Origin: Actinomycetota bacterium
GTDB taxonomy: Bacteria > Actinomycetota > Acidimicrobiia > Spongiisociales > UBA11373
Direction: 5' to 3'
Assembly (NCBI GenBank): GCA_030688105.1
Contig: JAUYIV010000111.1
Span: 1-13,982 of the forward strand
DNA: 13,982 nt
The notes under the pieces are model-generated. The model searched no databases and was not told the DNA's origin. It saw only the letters and a program-made list of their open reading frames with translations. Position numbers and translations under genes: made by a program. Below are positions 6,408-13,982 of the stretch, piece by piece. Numbering within the stretch: position 1 is the first letter of the stretch; each line of letters starts with the position of its first letter.

Positions 6408-6436
6408 TTGAGGCTGCCTCGGTAATGCTGTATGTT
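6408..6436 (+). promoter_or_regulatory. Leaderless promoter of the vapBC-like pair
   Basis: TTGAGG (6408-6413) and TATGTT (6431-6436) are 17 bases apart, and the antitoxin ATG at 6444 follows seven bases later, so the mRNA would start at or next to the start codon. TGTATGT is directly repeated at 6429-6435 and 6441-6447, overlapping the -10 and the start codon; this is a plausible antitoxin operator. Confidence 0.5.
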
Positions 6437-6443
6437 GCGATGT

Positions 6444-6665
6444 ATGTCGGCCACCCGGACACAGGTCTATTTCACCGAGGCGCAGCGCCGTCGCATCGAC
6501 GCTCTCGCCGAAGCCGAGGGTGTGACCATGGCTGAGATAGTGCGACGGGCGCTCGACGTATACCTCCAGGGGGAGATGCTCGATCCACGGCCGGCGCTCG
6601 CCGTCACGTTCGGGGTCGACCCTGCCGCCGCCGCTCCGATTCGTGACGAATGGGACCGTGGCTGA
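6444..6665 (+). CDS. Ribbon-helix-helix antitoxin, VapB-like
   Basis: This 73-residue protein begins with a ribbon strand (RTQVYFT, 5-11) followed by two helices (EAQRRRIDALAEAEG and TMAEIVRRALDVYLQ), the CopG/MetJ-type ribbon-helix-helix DNA-binding fold. The C-terminal third (about 46-73) is proline- and alanine-rich and would wrap the toxin. It should bind and neutralise the PIN-domain toxin downstream and, as a complex, repress its own promoter. ATG 6444 is preferred over ATG 6432 because the latter lies inside the -10 box. Its stop codon overlaps the toxin start by eight bases (GTGGCTGA), coupling their translation. Confidence 0.85.
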   Translation: MSATRTQVYFTEAQRRRIDALAEAEGVTMAEIVRRALDVYLQGEMLDPRPALAVTFGVDPAAAAPIRDEWDRG

Positions 6666-7002
6666 TCTTCTCGTCGACACCGACATCTTCATCGACCACC
6701 TGCGAGGGGCTCGCGAGTTCGATCCGGGAGATCACCGCGTCCACTACTCGGTCATCACCCGGGCGGAACTGATCGCCGGCACCAGCGCAACCGGATTCGT
6801 GAACACTCTTCTCGGACCCTTCAGGGAGGTATCCGTCGACCGATCAGTCGCTGAACGAGCCGGACGGATCCGTCGGGAGTCCGGCGTTCGCCTGCCCGAT
6901 GCGCTCATCGCGGCCACAGCAATCGAGGGCGGTCTAAGACTCGTCACCCGCAACCGGGCCGACTTCGCACTCATTCGCGGGCTCCGAATCCGGGAGCCAT
7001 AG
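6658..7002 (+). CDS. PIN-domain ribonuclease toxin, VapC-like
   Basis: This 114-residue PIN-domain protein is a Mg-dependent ribonuclease by family, usually cleaving tRNA or rRNA. The acidic active-site set is present: D7 and D9 in LLVDTDIFIDHL, E37 in ITRAELIAG, D81 in LPDALIAATA and D102 in TRNRADF, so the toxin looks catalytically intact. The GTG at 6658 gives the normal PIN start (MADLLVDTD); an in-frame GTG at 6643 would add five residues and lengthen the overlap. It is translationally coupled to the antitoxin gene. Base composition matches the surroundings, so there is no sign of very recent arrival. The stop is followed by a 12-base palindrome, GGCCGCGCGGCC (7006-7017), in the 28-base convergent gap. 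Confidence 0.88.
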   Translation: MADLLVDTDIFIDHLRGAREFDPGDHRVHYSVITRAELIAGTSATGFVNTLLGPFREVSVDRSVAERAGRIRRESGVRLPDALIAATAIEGGLRLVTRNRADFALIRGLRIREP

Positions 7003-7005
7003 CCC

Positions 7006-7017
7006 GGCCGCGCGGCC
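7006..7017. terminator. Palindrome in the vapC/adenine deaminase convergent gap
   Basis: GGCCGCGCGGCC is a perfect 12-base palindrome between two convergent genes whose stop codons are 28 bases apart. It could serve as a bidirectional terminator stem, but it is short and has no U tract. Confidence 0.2.
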
Positions 7018-7030
7018 CGCCGACGCCCCA

Positions 7031-8038
7031 TCACTCGACGGCGGACCCCGCATACGACGCCAACTCGTCACGCAGCCGGGCCTTACCGTCGGCGGTCAGG
7101 AACGTTGCATCGATGGCGTTCCGCGCCAGGGTCACTACATCCGCGCGGTCCAGGTCGAGCGCCTGCTGGATGGCCAGGTAGTTGTCGGTGACATAGCCCC
7201 CGAAATAGGCCGGGTCGTCGGAGTTGACCGTGACCCGGACCCCCCGATCGAGCAGGCGCTTGAGGTTGTGCTCCCTCAGGTCTTCGACGACACGTAAGGC
7301 GAGGTTGGACAGGGGGCACATCGTCAGCGGCACCTTCTCGCGAACCAGGCGTTCCACCAGGGCGTCGTCCTGTTCGGCCGCCACTCCGTGATCGATCCGC
7401 TCGGCGCCGAGAAGGTCGAGGGCCCCGGTGATGTATGAGGGCGGGCCCTCCTCGCCGGCGTGGGCCACGGCCCGCAGTCCCCCGGCGCGCGCCCGGGCAA
7501 ACACCCGCTCGAAGCGCCCTGGCGGGTTGCCCAGCTCACTGGAGTCGAGCCCCACCGCCGTGATCCCGTCGAGGAAGGGCTCTGCCTCGTCGAGCGTCTC
7601 GAGCGCTTGGTCCTCGGGCAGGTGCCGGAGGAAGCACATGATCAGCAAGCTCGAGATGCCAAGCGTTGCCGCCTCTGCTCGGGCCCGTTCGAACCCGGCC
7701 ATGAACACCTCGAACGGCACGCCCCGCGCGGTGTGGGTCTGTGGGTCGAAGAAGATCTCGGCGTGGCGCACGTTCTCGCCGGCCACCCTGCGCAGGTAGG
7801 CGAGCATCAATTCGGCGAAGTCCTGCTCGGTCCGCAGCACCGCCGCTCCCTGGTAGTAGATGTCGAGGAAGGATTGCAGGTCGGTGAACCGGTATGCCGC
7901 CCGCACCTCGTCGACCGAGGCGAACGGCAGCTCCAGTCCGTTGCGAGCCGCTATGGCGAACATCATCTCCGGCTCGAGGGTTCCCTCGACATGGAGATGC
8001 AACTCCACCTTGGGAAGACCCCGAATGAACTCCTCCAT
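7031..8038 (-). CDS. Adenine deaminase (adenosine deaminase superfamily)
   Basis: This 335-residue zinc hydrolase deaminates a purine base or nucleoside in the cytoplasm. Metal and catalytic residues are all present: H14 and H16 (ELHLHVEGTLEPE), H193 and E196 (VAHAGEEGPP), H217 (RIDHGV) and D274 (VNSDDPAYFGG). The stretches FFDPQTHTARGVPFEV, GLDSSELGNPP and DPAYFGGYVT match, from memory, the bacterial adenine deaminases of this fold (the Pseudomonas aeruginosa type) better than true adenosine deaminases. Adenine to hypoxanthine plus ammonia is therefore the likely reaction, though adenosine cannot be excluded. The start is ATG 8038, with AGGAG five bases upstream; the frame is open for 26 more codons but has no support there. 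It is divergent from a BMP-type purine transporter operon, which suggests import followed by salvage. Confidence 0.88.
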   Translation of the reverse strand: MEEFIRGLPKVELHLHVEGTLEPEMMFAIAARNGLELPFASVDEVRAAYRFTDLQSFLDIYYQGAAVLRTEQDFAELMLAYLRRVAGENVRHAEIFFDPQTHTARGVPFEVFMAGFERARAEAATLGISSLLIMCFLRHLPEDQALETLDEAEPFLDGITAVGLDSSELGNPPGRFERVFARARAGGLRAVAHAGEEGPPSYITGALDLLGAERIDHGVAAEQDDALVERLVREKVPLTMCPLSNLALRVVEDLREHNLKRLLDRGVRVTVNSDDPAYFGGYVTDNYLAIQQALDLDRADVVTLARNAIDATFLTADGKARLRDELASYAGSAVE

Positions 8039-8068
8039 CGCCACTCCTCTCGACCCATCGGACCGTGG

Positions 8069-8076
8069 CCCCCCCC
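8069..8076. repeat. C8 homopolymer in the divergent adenine deaminase/bmp gap
   Basis: Eight consecutive C residues lie 31 bases upstream of the adenine deaminase ATG, in its likely leader or promoter region. Such tracts can slip during replication or be miscounted in sequencing. The rest of the 123-base gap holds the ribosome sites and the bmp promoter. Confidence 0.5.
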
Positions 8077-8103
8077 GCCCCAGGGGACAGGGCCGACCGG
8101 CCC

Positions 8104-8133
8104 GTGAAACAGGCACCGCCGTCGTCGTACGAT
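8104..8133 (+). promoter_or_regulatory. Candidate promoter of the BMP transporter operon
   Basis: GTGAAA (8104-8109) and TACGAT (8128-8133) are 18 bases apart. Transcription would begin near 8140, giving a leader of about 20 bases with AAGGG (8151-8155) six bases before the ATG at 8162. Confidence 0.4.
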
Positions 8134-8161
8134 GCGAGTCGAACCAACCGAAGGGTATTTC

Positions 8162-9409
8162 ATGCGTGGGAGAGCACTACTCAGATTGGTCGTGGTCCTA
8201 TCCGTATTCGCCCTGGTGGCGGCGGCGTGCGGGGACGACGACGCCACAACGACGACCGGAGCGGCGGCCACCACCACCACAGCGGCGGCCGGTGAGGACC
8301 TCGTATTCGGGATGATCCTGGTCGGACCGCAGAACGACCACGGCTGGAGCCAGGCCCACTACGAGGCGGGGCAGTACCTCGAGCAGCAGCTCGGCGCCAC
8401 GATGATCGTCCTCGATCGCGTCAACCCGGCCGATCGTCCCGAGACGCCAGTCGAGCAGGTGATCGATGACATGGTCGCCCAGGGAGCGCAGCTCGTCTTC
8501 GCCACGTCGGACGACATGAAGGACGGAGCCCTGCTCGGGGCCGAGCGGAATCCCGAGGTCCCGATGATCTGGTCGTCGGGTGACAACGCCTGGGTGGACG
8601 GCAAGGACTACCGGGCCGACCTCGCCAACCTCGGCAACGTGATGGGACGGATGGAGTACGGCAAGATGATCGCCGGTTGCGCCGCCGCACTCACCACCGA
8701 GACGGGCAAGATCGGATACCTCGGGCCGCTGATCAACGACGAGACCCGGCGCCTCGCCAACTCGGTGTTTCTCGGCGCCCGCTACTGCTGGGAGAACTAC
8801 CTGGGCAACGACCCCGCCGACCTCGAATTCAGCGTGAACTGGATCGGGTTCTGGTTCAACATCCCCGGTGTCACGCTCGATCCGACCGTGGTGGCCAATG
8901 ATTTCTTCGACTCTGGTGTCGACGTGATCATCTCGGGGATCGATACCACCGAAGGGCTCGTCGTAGCCGGCCAGCGTGCCGCCGGCGGCGAGACGGTGTG
9001 GGCAGTGCCCTACGACTTCGAAGGCGCCTGCGAAGAGGCCCCCGAGGTTTGCCTCGGAGTGCCGTACTTCAACTGGGGTCCGAGATATCTGGAGGTGGCC
9101 CAGTCCGTTATCGACGGGACTTTCACCGCCGACTTCCAGTGGCTCGGTCCCGACTGGGACGACATCAACAACCCCGAGACGTCGTCGGTCGGGTGGCTAA
9201 ACGGTGACGGCCTGGGCGCCGACGCCGCCACCGACCTCGAGACCTTCATCGCCGGGCTCGCCGACGGATCGATAAACCTCTACGTGGGGCCGCTCAACTA
9301 TCAGGACGGTTCGGTCTTCCTCGCCGATGGCGAGGTGGCCACCGACTTCCAGATCTGGTACACGGAGCAGCTCCTCGAAGGGATGATCGGAGCCAGCTCG
9401 GCCGGGTGA
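8162..9409 (+). CDS. BMP-family lipoprotein, substrate-binding component of a purine nucleoside ABC importer
   Basis: This 415-residue precursor has a lipoprotein signal peptide: charged start MRGR, hydrophobic core, and lipobox ending LVAAAC with lipidated C23. A Thr/Ala-rich linker (about 28-43) tethers it to the outer face of the membrane. The mature domain begins DLVFGMILVGPQNDHGWSQAHYEAG, the signature start of basic membrane protein (BMP/PnrA/Med) binding proteins, and ends with NWGPRYLEVAQSVIDGTF, typical of the C-terminal lobe. Four cysteines (C173, C209, C290, C297) could form disulfides outside the cell. Characterised relatives bind purine nucleosides, and the divergent adenine deaminase supports a purine ligand here. 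The start at 8162 is chosen over ATG 8132 because of the ribosome site and the signal peptide; 8132 lies inside the -10 box. A strong hairpin follows the stop. Confidence 0.9.
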   Translation: MRGRALLRLVVVLSVFALVAAACGDDDATTTTGAAATTTTAAAGEDLVFGMILVGPQNDHGWSQAHYEAGQYLEQQLGATMIVLDRVNPADRPETPVEQVIDDMVAQGAQLVFATSDDMKDGALLGAERNPEVPMIWSSGDNAWVDGKDYRADLANLGNVMGRMEYGKMIAGCAAALTTETGKIGYLGPLINDETRRLANSVFLGARYCWENYLGNDPADLEFSVNWIGFWFNIPGVTLDPTVVANDFFDSGVDVIISGIDTTEGLVVAGQRAAGGETVWAVPYDFEGACEEAPEVCLGVPYFNWGPRYLEVAQSVIDGTFTADFQWLGPDWDDINNPETSSVGWLNGDGLGADAATDLETFIAGLADGSINLYVGPLNYQDGSVFLADGEVATDFQIWYTEQLLEGMIGASSAG

Positions 9410-9424
9410 TCCGGACTCGAACGT

Positions 9425-9462
9425 TGGAAGGGGGAAGGGTGGTGTCACCCTTCCCCTTTCCA
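9425..9462 (+). terminator. Strong 17-bp hairpin between the binding protein and ATPase genes
   Basis: Bases 9425-9441 pair with 9446-9462 over 17 bp with a single G-U pair and a four-base loop (GTGT). No U tract follows. In binding-protein transporter operons such a structure commonly protects the 5' segment from decay or causes partial termination, so the binding protein is made in excess over the membrane parts. Confidence 0.7.
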
Positions 9463-9486
9463 TGAGCCCTCCCGGTGTCGACCTCC

Positions 9487-9492
9487 TAGCCT
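9487..9492 (+). promoter_or_regulatory. -10 box of a possible leaderless promoter for the ATPase gene
   Basis: TAGCCT ends ten bases before ATG 9503, and no Shine-Dalgarno sequence is present between them. This could give the ATPase-permease part its own leaderless transcript after the hairpin. The -35 region is weak. Confidence 0.3.
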
Positions 9493-9502
9493 GCCCCCAC
9501 CC

Positions 9503-10956
<1,454 letters not shown>

Positions 10957-10960
<4 letters not shown>

Positions 10961-12009
10961 CCCACCGCCGGCCCGTCCTTCATTTCCGGGCCGGATCACG
11001 GCTGATCGCCGTCGCATTGGCCCTGGGCTTCACCTCGCTGCTGGTCGCCGTGGCCGGGGCCTCACCGATCGAGACCTTCCGGCTTCTCTGGGACGGCTCG
11101 CTGGGGACCGGCGACAAGTTCGCCAACACCGTGATGACCTGGGTTCCGCTGGTACTGGCATCGGCCGGGCTCGTGATCACCTTCTCCGCTGGTCTGTGGA
11201 ACATCGGAGTGGAGGGCCAGATCGTGATGGGAGCGATCGCGGCGTCGTGGGTGGCTCGCGAAGTCGATCTCGGCACCGCGGGGATCATCACCCTGGCGAT
11301 CCTCGCCGGCCTCGCCGGCGGGTTGCTCTGGGGCCTCCTCGCCGGTGCGCTGCGAGTGTACGGACGGGTCAACGAGATCTTCGGCGGCCTCGGCCTCGAC
11401 TTCGTCGCCACCGGACTCGTCGTGTACCTCGTCATCGGGCCCTGGAAGCGGGCCGGGATTGCCTCGACCAGCGGCACCGACCCGTTCCCCCGCGAAGCCT
11501 GGCTCCCCACCATCGGCAACAAGCTCGCCCCGATCGCGGTCATCCTCGCCGTGCTTGCGGTCGTCGGGGTCTACGCGTTGATGCGCGGCACCTATTTCGG
11601 GCTCCGCCTCAAGGCGGTGGGCGCCAACGCCACCAGCGCCTTCATCATCGGGATCAGGACCCACCGATACCTGCTGGCCGCCATGGCGATCGGCGGTGCC
11701 CTCGCCGGAGTGGCGGGCACCGTGCAGGTCATCGGGTTCCAGCACAAGCTCGTCCCGGCGATCTCGGGGGGTTATGGGTTCCTCGGCATCCTGGTGGTAC
11801 TGCTCGCCGCCTACCGCGCCGCCTTCATCGCCCCGATCGCCTTCTTCTTCGTGATGATCTCGGTGGGGAGCAGCCAGCTCTCCCTGAGGCTCGGTCTCGA
11901 TTCCTCGATCGGGGGCGTGATCCAGGGGACCCTGGTGTTGGTCGCGGTCTTGGTCGGCGGATGGCAAGCACAGCGGGCCCGGCACGGCGCGGTGGCGGTG
12001 GAGGACTGA
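10957..12009 (+). CDS. Inner-membrane permease 1 of the BMP-type importer (YufP/NupP-like)
   Basis: This 350-residue integral membrane protein of the BPD_transp_2 (LivH/RbsC-type) family has about eight to ten hydrophobic segments. Family landmarks are FSAGLWNIGVEGQIVMGAI (the conserved N-I-G-x-E-G-Q block) and, in the cytoplasmic coupling region, FGLRLKAVGANATSAFIIGI, which contacts the ATPase; GGALAGVAGTVQVIG follows. It forms the translocation pore with the second permease. The start is ATG 10957 in the ATGA overlap with the ATPase stop, with GGAGGGAGGG upstream, which indicates tight translational coupling. The frame is open far upstream inside the ATPase gene, but that part is a shadow. 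A two-base gap separates it from the next gene. Confidence 0.92.
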
Positions 12010-12011
12010 CC

Positions 12012-12959
12012 ATGGAAGCCACCATCGCCACCATCGTCGCCACCGCCGCTCCCCTGGTCTACGCCACGGTCGGCGAGACGATCGCCGAGAAGGCCGGGGT
12101 CATCAACCTGTCGCTCGACGGGAGCATCCTCCTATCGGCCATGACCGGCTTCGCCACCACGTACGTCACCGGGAGCGTGATGCTGGGCTTCCTCGCCGCC
12201 ATGCTGGTCTCCATGGTGATCGCGGCATTGATCGCCTTCGCCAGCATCGAGCTGAAGCTCAACCAGATCGCCATCGGGTTCGTGCTCACTCTTCTCGCCG
12301 CCGAATTGAGCTCCTTCCTCGGAAGGCCCTACGTGGGGGTGCGCGGCACCTCGGTGCCCCACTGGAGGGTCCCACTCCTCTCGGACATCCCCTTCCTGGG
12401 AAAGGTTCTCTTCGACCACAACCTCTCCGTGTACGGGTCGTTCCTCGCCCTGATCGCGGCGTACGTGTTCATCTTCAGGACGAAGCGTGGGCTCGAGCTC
12501 CAGGGCATCGGCGAACGACCCGAGGCCGCCTTTGCGCGGGGGATCCCGGTGAACCGGATGCGCTACCTGTACACCGTGATCGGCGGAGCGTTGGTCGGGA
12601 TCGCCGGGGCCGCCTACTCCCTCGACGTCAAGTTCGGGTGGCGTGAGAACCTGACGCTCAACTTCGGGTGGATCGCCCTGGCGATCGTGATCTTCGGGGG
12701 CTGGCACCCGGTGCGGGCCGCCTTCGGTTGCTACCTGTTCGGCGCGTTGCAGGTGCTGGCCCTCAAGCTCCAGCCGGTGTCCGCCTTCCAGGGGGTGTCG
12801 CAGATCCTGCCGATCCTCCCCTTCGTCCTCATGATCTTCACGCTGGTGATCGTCTACCTCGACTGGTTCCGCAGGTTCGGCGAGCGCCACCCCCGGTGGC
12901 GGCGGCTCCTGTCGTCGGAGCCCCCGGCCGGGATCGGGAGGGTGTTCGAGAGGGAGTGA
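12012..12959 (+). CDS. Inner-membrane permease 2 of the BMP-type importer (YufQ/NupQ-like)
   Basis: This 315-residue membrane protein is the second half of the transporter pore, again BPD_transp_2 family. It shows the typical opening ATAAPLVYATVGETIAEKAG followed by VINLSLDGSILLSA, the counterpart of the N-I-G-x-E-G block in the first permease. The coupling helix region reads GLELQGIGERPEAAFARGI, followed by GGALVGIAGAAYSL. The loop around RPYVGVRGTSVPHW is typical of the family. About eight to nine membrane segments are visible, and the C terminus is basic and cytoplasmic. GGAGGA lies before ATG 12012, within the end of the first permease gene. It is the last gene of the operon; a heptad array and a compound hairpin follow its stop. 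Confidence 0.92.
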   Translation: MEATIATIVATAAPLVYATVGETIAEKAGVINLSLDGSILLSAMTGFATTYVTGSVMLGFLAAMLVSMVIAALIAFASIELKLNQIAIGFVLTLLAAELSSFLGRPYVGVRGTSVPHWRVPLLSDIPFLGKVLFDHNLSVYGSFLALIAAYVFIFRTKRGLELQGIGERPEAAFARGIPVNRMRYLYTVIGGALVGIAGAAYSLDVKFGWRENLTLNFGWIALAIVIFGGWHPVRAAFGCYLFGALQVLALKLQPVSAFQGVSQILPILPFVLMIFTLVIVYLDWFRRFGERHPRWRRLLSSEPPAGIGRVFERE

Positions 12960-12964
12960 GGTTT

Positions 12965-13048
12965 CCGTTGCCCGTTACCCGTTGCCCGTTACCCGTTGCG
13001 CGTCGCCCGCTGCCCGCAAGAATCAAGAGTCAAGAATCAGCAGTCAAG
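12965..13048. repeat. Continuous heptameric array after the ABC operon
   Basis: Twelve consecutive 7-base steps run without a phase break: CCGTTGC and CCGTTAC alternating (12965-12999), then GCGTCGC, CCGCTGC, CCGCAAG, AATCAAG, AGTCAAG, AATCAGC, AGTCAAG. The unit changes completely along the array while the period stays at seven. The first part is the same family as the array at 1324-1400; the second part forms one arm of the following hairpin. Confidence 0.75.
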
Positions 13049-13083
13049 ACAGGACCGCGGTCTTGGCTCTTGGCTCTTGAATC
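13020..13083. terminator. Compound hairpin in the convergent gap (possible bidirectional terminator)
   Basis: GAATCAAGAGTCAAGA (13020-13035) pairs with 13068-13083 over 16 positions with one mismatch and one G-U pair. Inside it CAAGAC (13045-13050) pairs with GTCTTG (13060-13065). Both arms are built of heptamers (AATCAAG-type on the left, TCTTGGC-type on the right). It lies between the last permease gene and the convergent MOSC gene, where a two-way terminator would be useful. Confidence 0.5.
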
Positions 13084-13100
13084 CCTCTCGGCGCTTGTCG

Positions 13101-13673
13101 CTATCTGACGAACACCTGATCCCCGACCCGGATCCGGTGGGCGCCTCCGAGTGGTTTCAGGTCGAGGATGTAGCCGCGCATGCCGTCTTCGAGGAAGGCG
13201 AGGTCGTCGGCGATCTCCTCGCGGAGGGCCACGTCGGGGCGGCCGAGCAGGAACGACGTGAACTCCCGGCAGGGGGCGGCCACCCTGGCGCCTCCCAACG
13301 GGACTTCGCCCTCGGCGGTGCGCACGACGACCGATCCGAGGTCGGCCAGGATCACTCGTCGATCGGTCTCGACGATCAGGTTCTCCCCGGCGCAGCCCAG
13401 CGGCGCCGAACGAAATCGCTCGGCCATGCGGGCGTAATGCTCCGAGAAGCCGATCGAGAGGGCCCGCCGGCCTCCCCCGCGTGAAGCGGGATGGGTGGCG
13501 TGGTGGGCATCCACCAACCAGGCGTGGTCGTGCCGTCCGATCAGCCCGGGCGGCCCGATCACCGCCTCCTCGACCGCCAGGATCGGGCCGGGGTCGTAAC
13601 CCTTCCCGTTCGACTTCACGGGGTTGCGCTGCACCTGGATGCGGACGATGGGGCCGAGAAGGCGCGCGGGCAT
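13101..13673 (-). CDS. MOSC-domain protein
   Basis: This 190-residue protein resembles the MOSC (molybdenum cofactor sulfurase C-terminal) fold. It starts MPARLLGPIVRIQV, followed by a segment with PILAVEEAVIGPPGLIGRHDHAWLVD in the position of the usual MOSC N-terminal strands. It then has PLGCAGENLIVE (91-102), matching the family's conserved GENL, and AAPCREF (132-138) with C135 at the position of the conserved MOSC cysteine. MOSC proteins bind sulfur or Moco-type ligands, for example in N-hydroxylated base detoxification or sulfur transfer; the role here is not identifiable. ATG 13673 is chosen because TACGCT lies seven bases upstream; an upstream extension would run into the GCCATCC repeat. 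It ends in TAG and is convergent with the ABC operon. Confidence 0.72.
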   Translation of the reverse strand: MPARLLGPIVRIQVQRNPVKSNGKGYDPGPILAVEEAVIGPPGLIGRHDHAWLVDAHHATHPASRGGGRRALSIGFSEHYARMAERFRSAPLGCAGENLIVETDRRVILADLGSVVVRTAEGEVPLGGARVAAPCREFTSFLLGRPDVALREEIADDLAFLEDGMRGYILDLKPLGGAHRIRVGDQVFVR

Positions 13674-13680
13674 GGGCCGG

Positions 13681-13686
13681 AGCGTA
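13681..13686 (-). promoter_or_regulatory. -10 box of a leaderless promoter for the MOSC gene
   Basis: On the minus strand TACGCT ends seven bases before ATG 13673, with no ribosome site between. The region where a -35 box would fall lies in the GCCATCC heptad array, so repeat copy number could alter this promoter. Confidence 0.35.
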
Positions 13687-13687
13687 C

Positions 13688-13743
13688 GCCATCCGCCATC
13701 CGCCATCCGCCATCCGCCGTCAGCGGTCAGCGTCAGCCGCCAA
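13688..13743. repeat. Heptameric GCCATCC array upstream of the MOSC gene
   Basis: GCCATCC is repeated four times exactly (13688-13715), then the same 7-base phase continues as GCCGTCA, GCGGTCA, GCGTCAG, CCGCCAA. The array starts at the promoter of the MOSC gene and lies in the divergent gap 13674-13837, whose other half holds the sigma-factor control region. Confidence 0.75.
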
Positions 13744-13759
13744 CCGTCGGCGGCCCGCA

Positions 13760-13812
13760 GGACGCCGACCGCAGATCCGTCTAAACCTCAGGTGGCGCTC
13801 ATGCGTTGAGGT
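13760..13812 (+). promoter_or_regulatory. Control region of the ECF sigma gene
   Basis: GGAC (13760-13763) and CGTCTAA (13778-13784) resemble the -35 and -10 of ECF-type promoters, although the 14-base spacing is short. Just downstream ACCTCA (13785-13790) and TGAGGT (13807-13812) form a perfect 6-bp inverted repeat with a 16-base loop. Autoregulation or a leader structure are possible explanations. Confidence 0.3.
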
Positions 13813-13837
13813 ACCGGAAGGACCGCACGGGAGGGGA

Positions 13838-13982
13838 ATGGCCGACGAGCAATCTCGGATCGCTCGCATCCCGGGACGATTCGAAGAGTTCTTCCAGGAG
13901 GAGTACCGATCGATGGCTGCGCTGGCATATGCGCTCACCGGACGATGGGACGTCGCCGAGGACCTCGCCCAGGAAGGCTTCC
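13838..13982 (+). CDS. Partial ECF/SigE-type RNA polymerase sigma factor (N-terminal part)
   Basis: This open frame runs from ATG 13838 to the window end, 48 full codons. GGGAGGGG just upstream is a good ribosome site. The peptide has FEEFFQEEYRSMAALAYALTGRWDVAEDLAQEGF, which is sigma-70 region 2: the helix F..F....Y..M..LAY.LTG, then the AEDLAQE.F core-binding motif. The pattern is typical of actinobacterial SigE-like ECF sigma factors. It would direct RNA polymerase to a small stress or envelope regulon; a zinc-finger anti-sigma gene often follows, but that lies outside this window. An ECF-like promoter and an inverted repeat precede it. Confidence 0.85.
   Translation, partial: MADEQSRIARIPGRFEEFFQEEYRSMAALAYALTGRWDVAEDLAQEGF

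Noticed and set aside
8039..8116. N-terminal extension of adenine deaminase to 8116
   Set aside because: The extension is Arg/Gly/Pro-rich with no family match, and AGGAG directly precedes ATG 8038.
8132..8161. Earlier ATG start for the BMP lipoprotein
   Set aside because: It lies inside the -10 box TACGAT and would bury the signal peptide. ATG 8162 has AAGGG six bases upstream.
11196..12959. A long plus-strand frame that would fuse 270 extra residues to the second permease
   Set aside because: The part before 12012 is out of frame within the first permease and Arg/Gly-rich. The ribosome site and family start are at 12012.

Overview
The window is GC-rich (roughly two thirds by eye) and gene-dense. 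Small overlaps link genes within operons. It looks like a chromosomal segment of an actinomycete (Actinomycetota), with an Acidimicrobiia-like lineage as my best guess at low confidence. The support is: a HAD-IB phosphatase divergent from what looks like an Ssd/TadZ-type gene (an arrangement known from mycobacteria and streptomycetes), a lipoprotein with a Thr/Ala-rich linker, many promoters that sit directly on the start codon (leaderless mRNAs), and a sigma factor of actinobacterial ECF/SigE type. No phage, transposon, rRNA, tRNA or CRISPR signature was seen.

Layout. (1) 1-261, minus: 5' end of a CpaE/TadZ/Ssd-like gene with a TTG start, divergent from a membrane-anchored HAD-IB phosphatase (506-1282). 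(2) 1445-2074: msrA. (3) 2230-4226, minus: a two-gene operon, SPP-like HAD-IIB phosphatase then GT4 glycosyltransferase, joined by an ATGA overlap. The synthase resembles mannosylfructose-phosphate synthase more than plain sucrose-phosphate synthase, so the pair probably makes a compatible-solute disaccharide. The phosphatase carries an in-frame TAG at codon 52. (4) 4394-6330, minus: ArsR-type regulator and MFS exporter, joined by a GTGA overlap. (5) 6444-7002: VapBC-type toxin-antitoxin pair. (6) 7031-8038, minus: adenine deaminase, divergent from (7) 8162-12959: a complete BMP-type (purine nucleoside) ABC importer consisting of lipoprotein, tandem ATPase and two permeases. Together (6) and (7) read as a purine uptake and salvage module. 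(8) 13101-13673, minus: MOSC-domain protein. (9) 13838-end: start of an ECF sigma factor.

The most unusual structure is non-coding. Nearly every intergenic gap that is not a tight operon joint holds tandem repeats with a strict 7-bp period. The heptamer differs from site to site (CGGGTAA, CCGTTGC, GCCAATC, CCAGCCT, GGCTGAT, GCCATCC, AATCAAG, GATTCGC), yet the phase is kept even where one heptamer changes into another, and several arrays are arranged as inverted pairs that would fold into 16-bp hairpins. This recalls the heptameric STRR repeats of heterocystous cyanobacteria, but here in an actinobacterial setting and with many unit sequences. A second recurring pattern is a TAnnnT -10 box 7-10 bases before an ATG that has no Shine-Dalgarno sequence.
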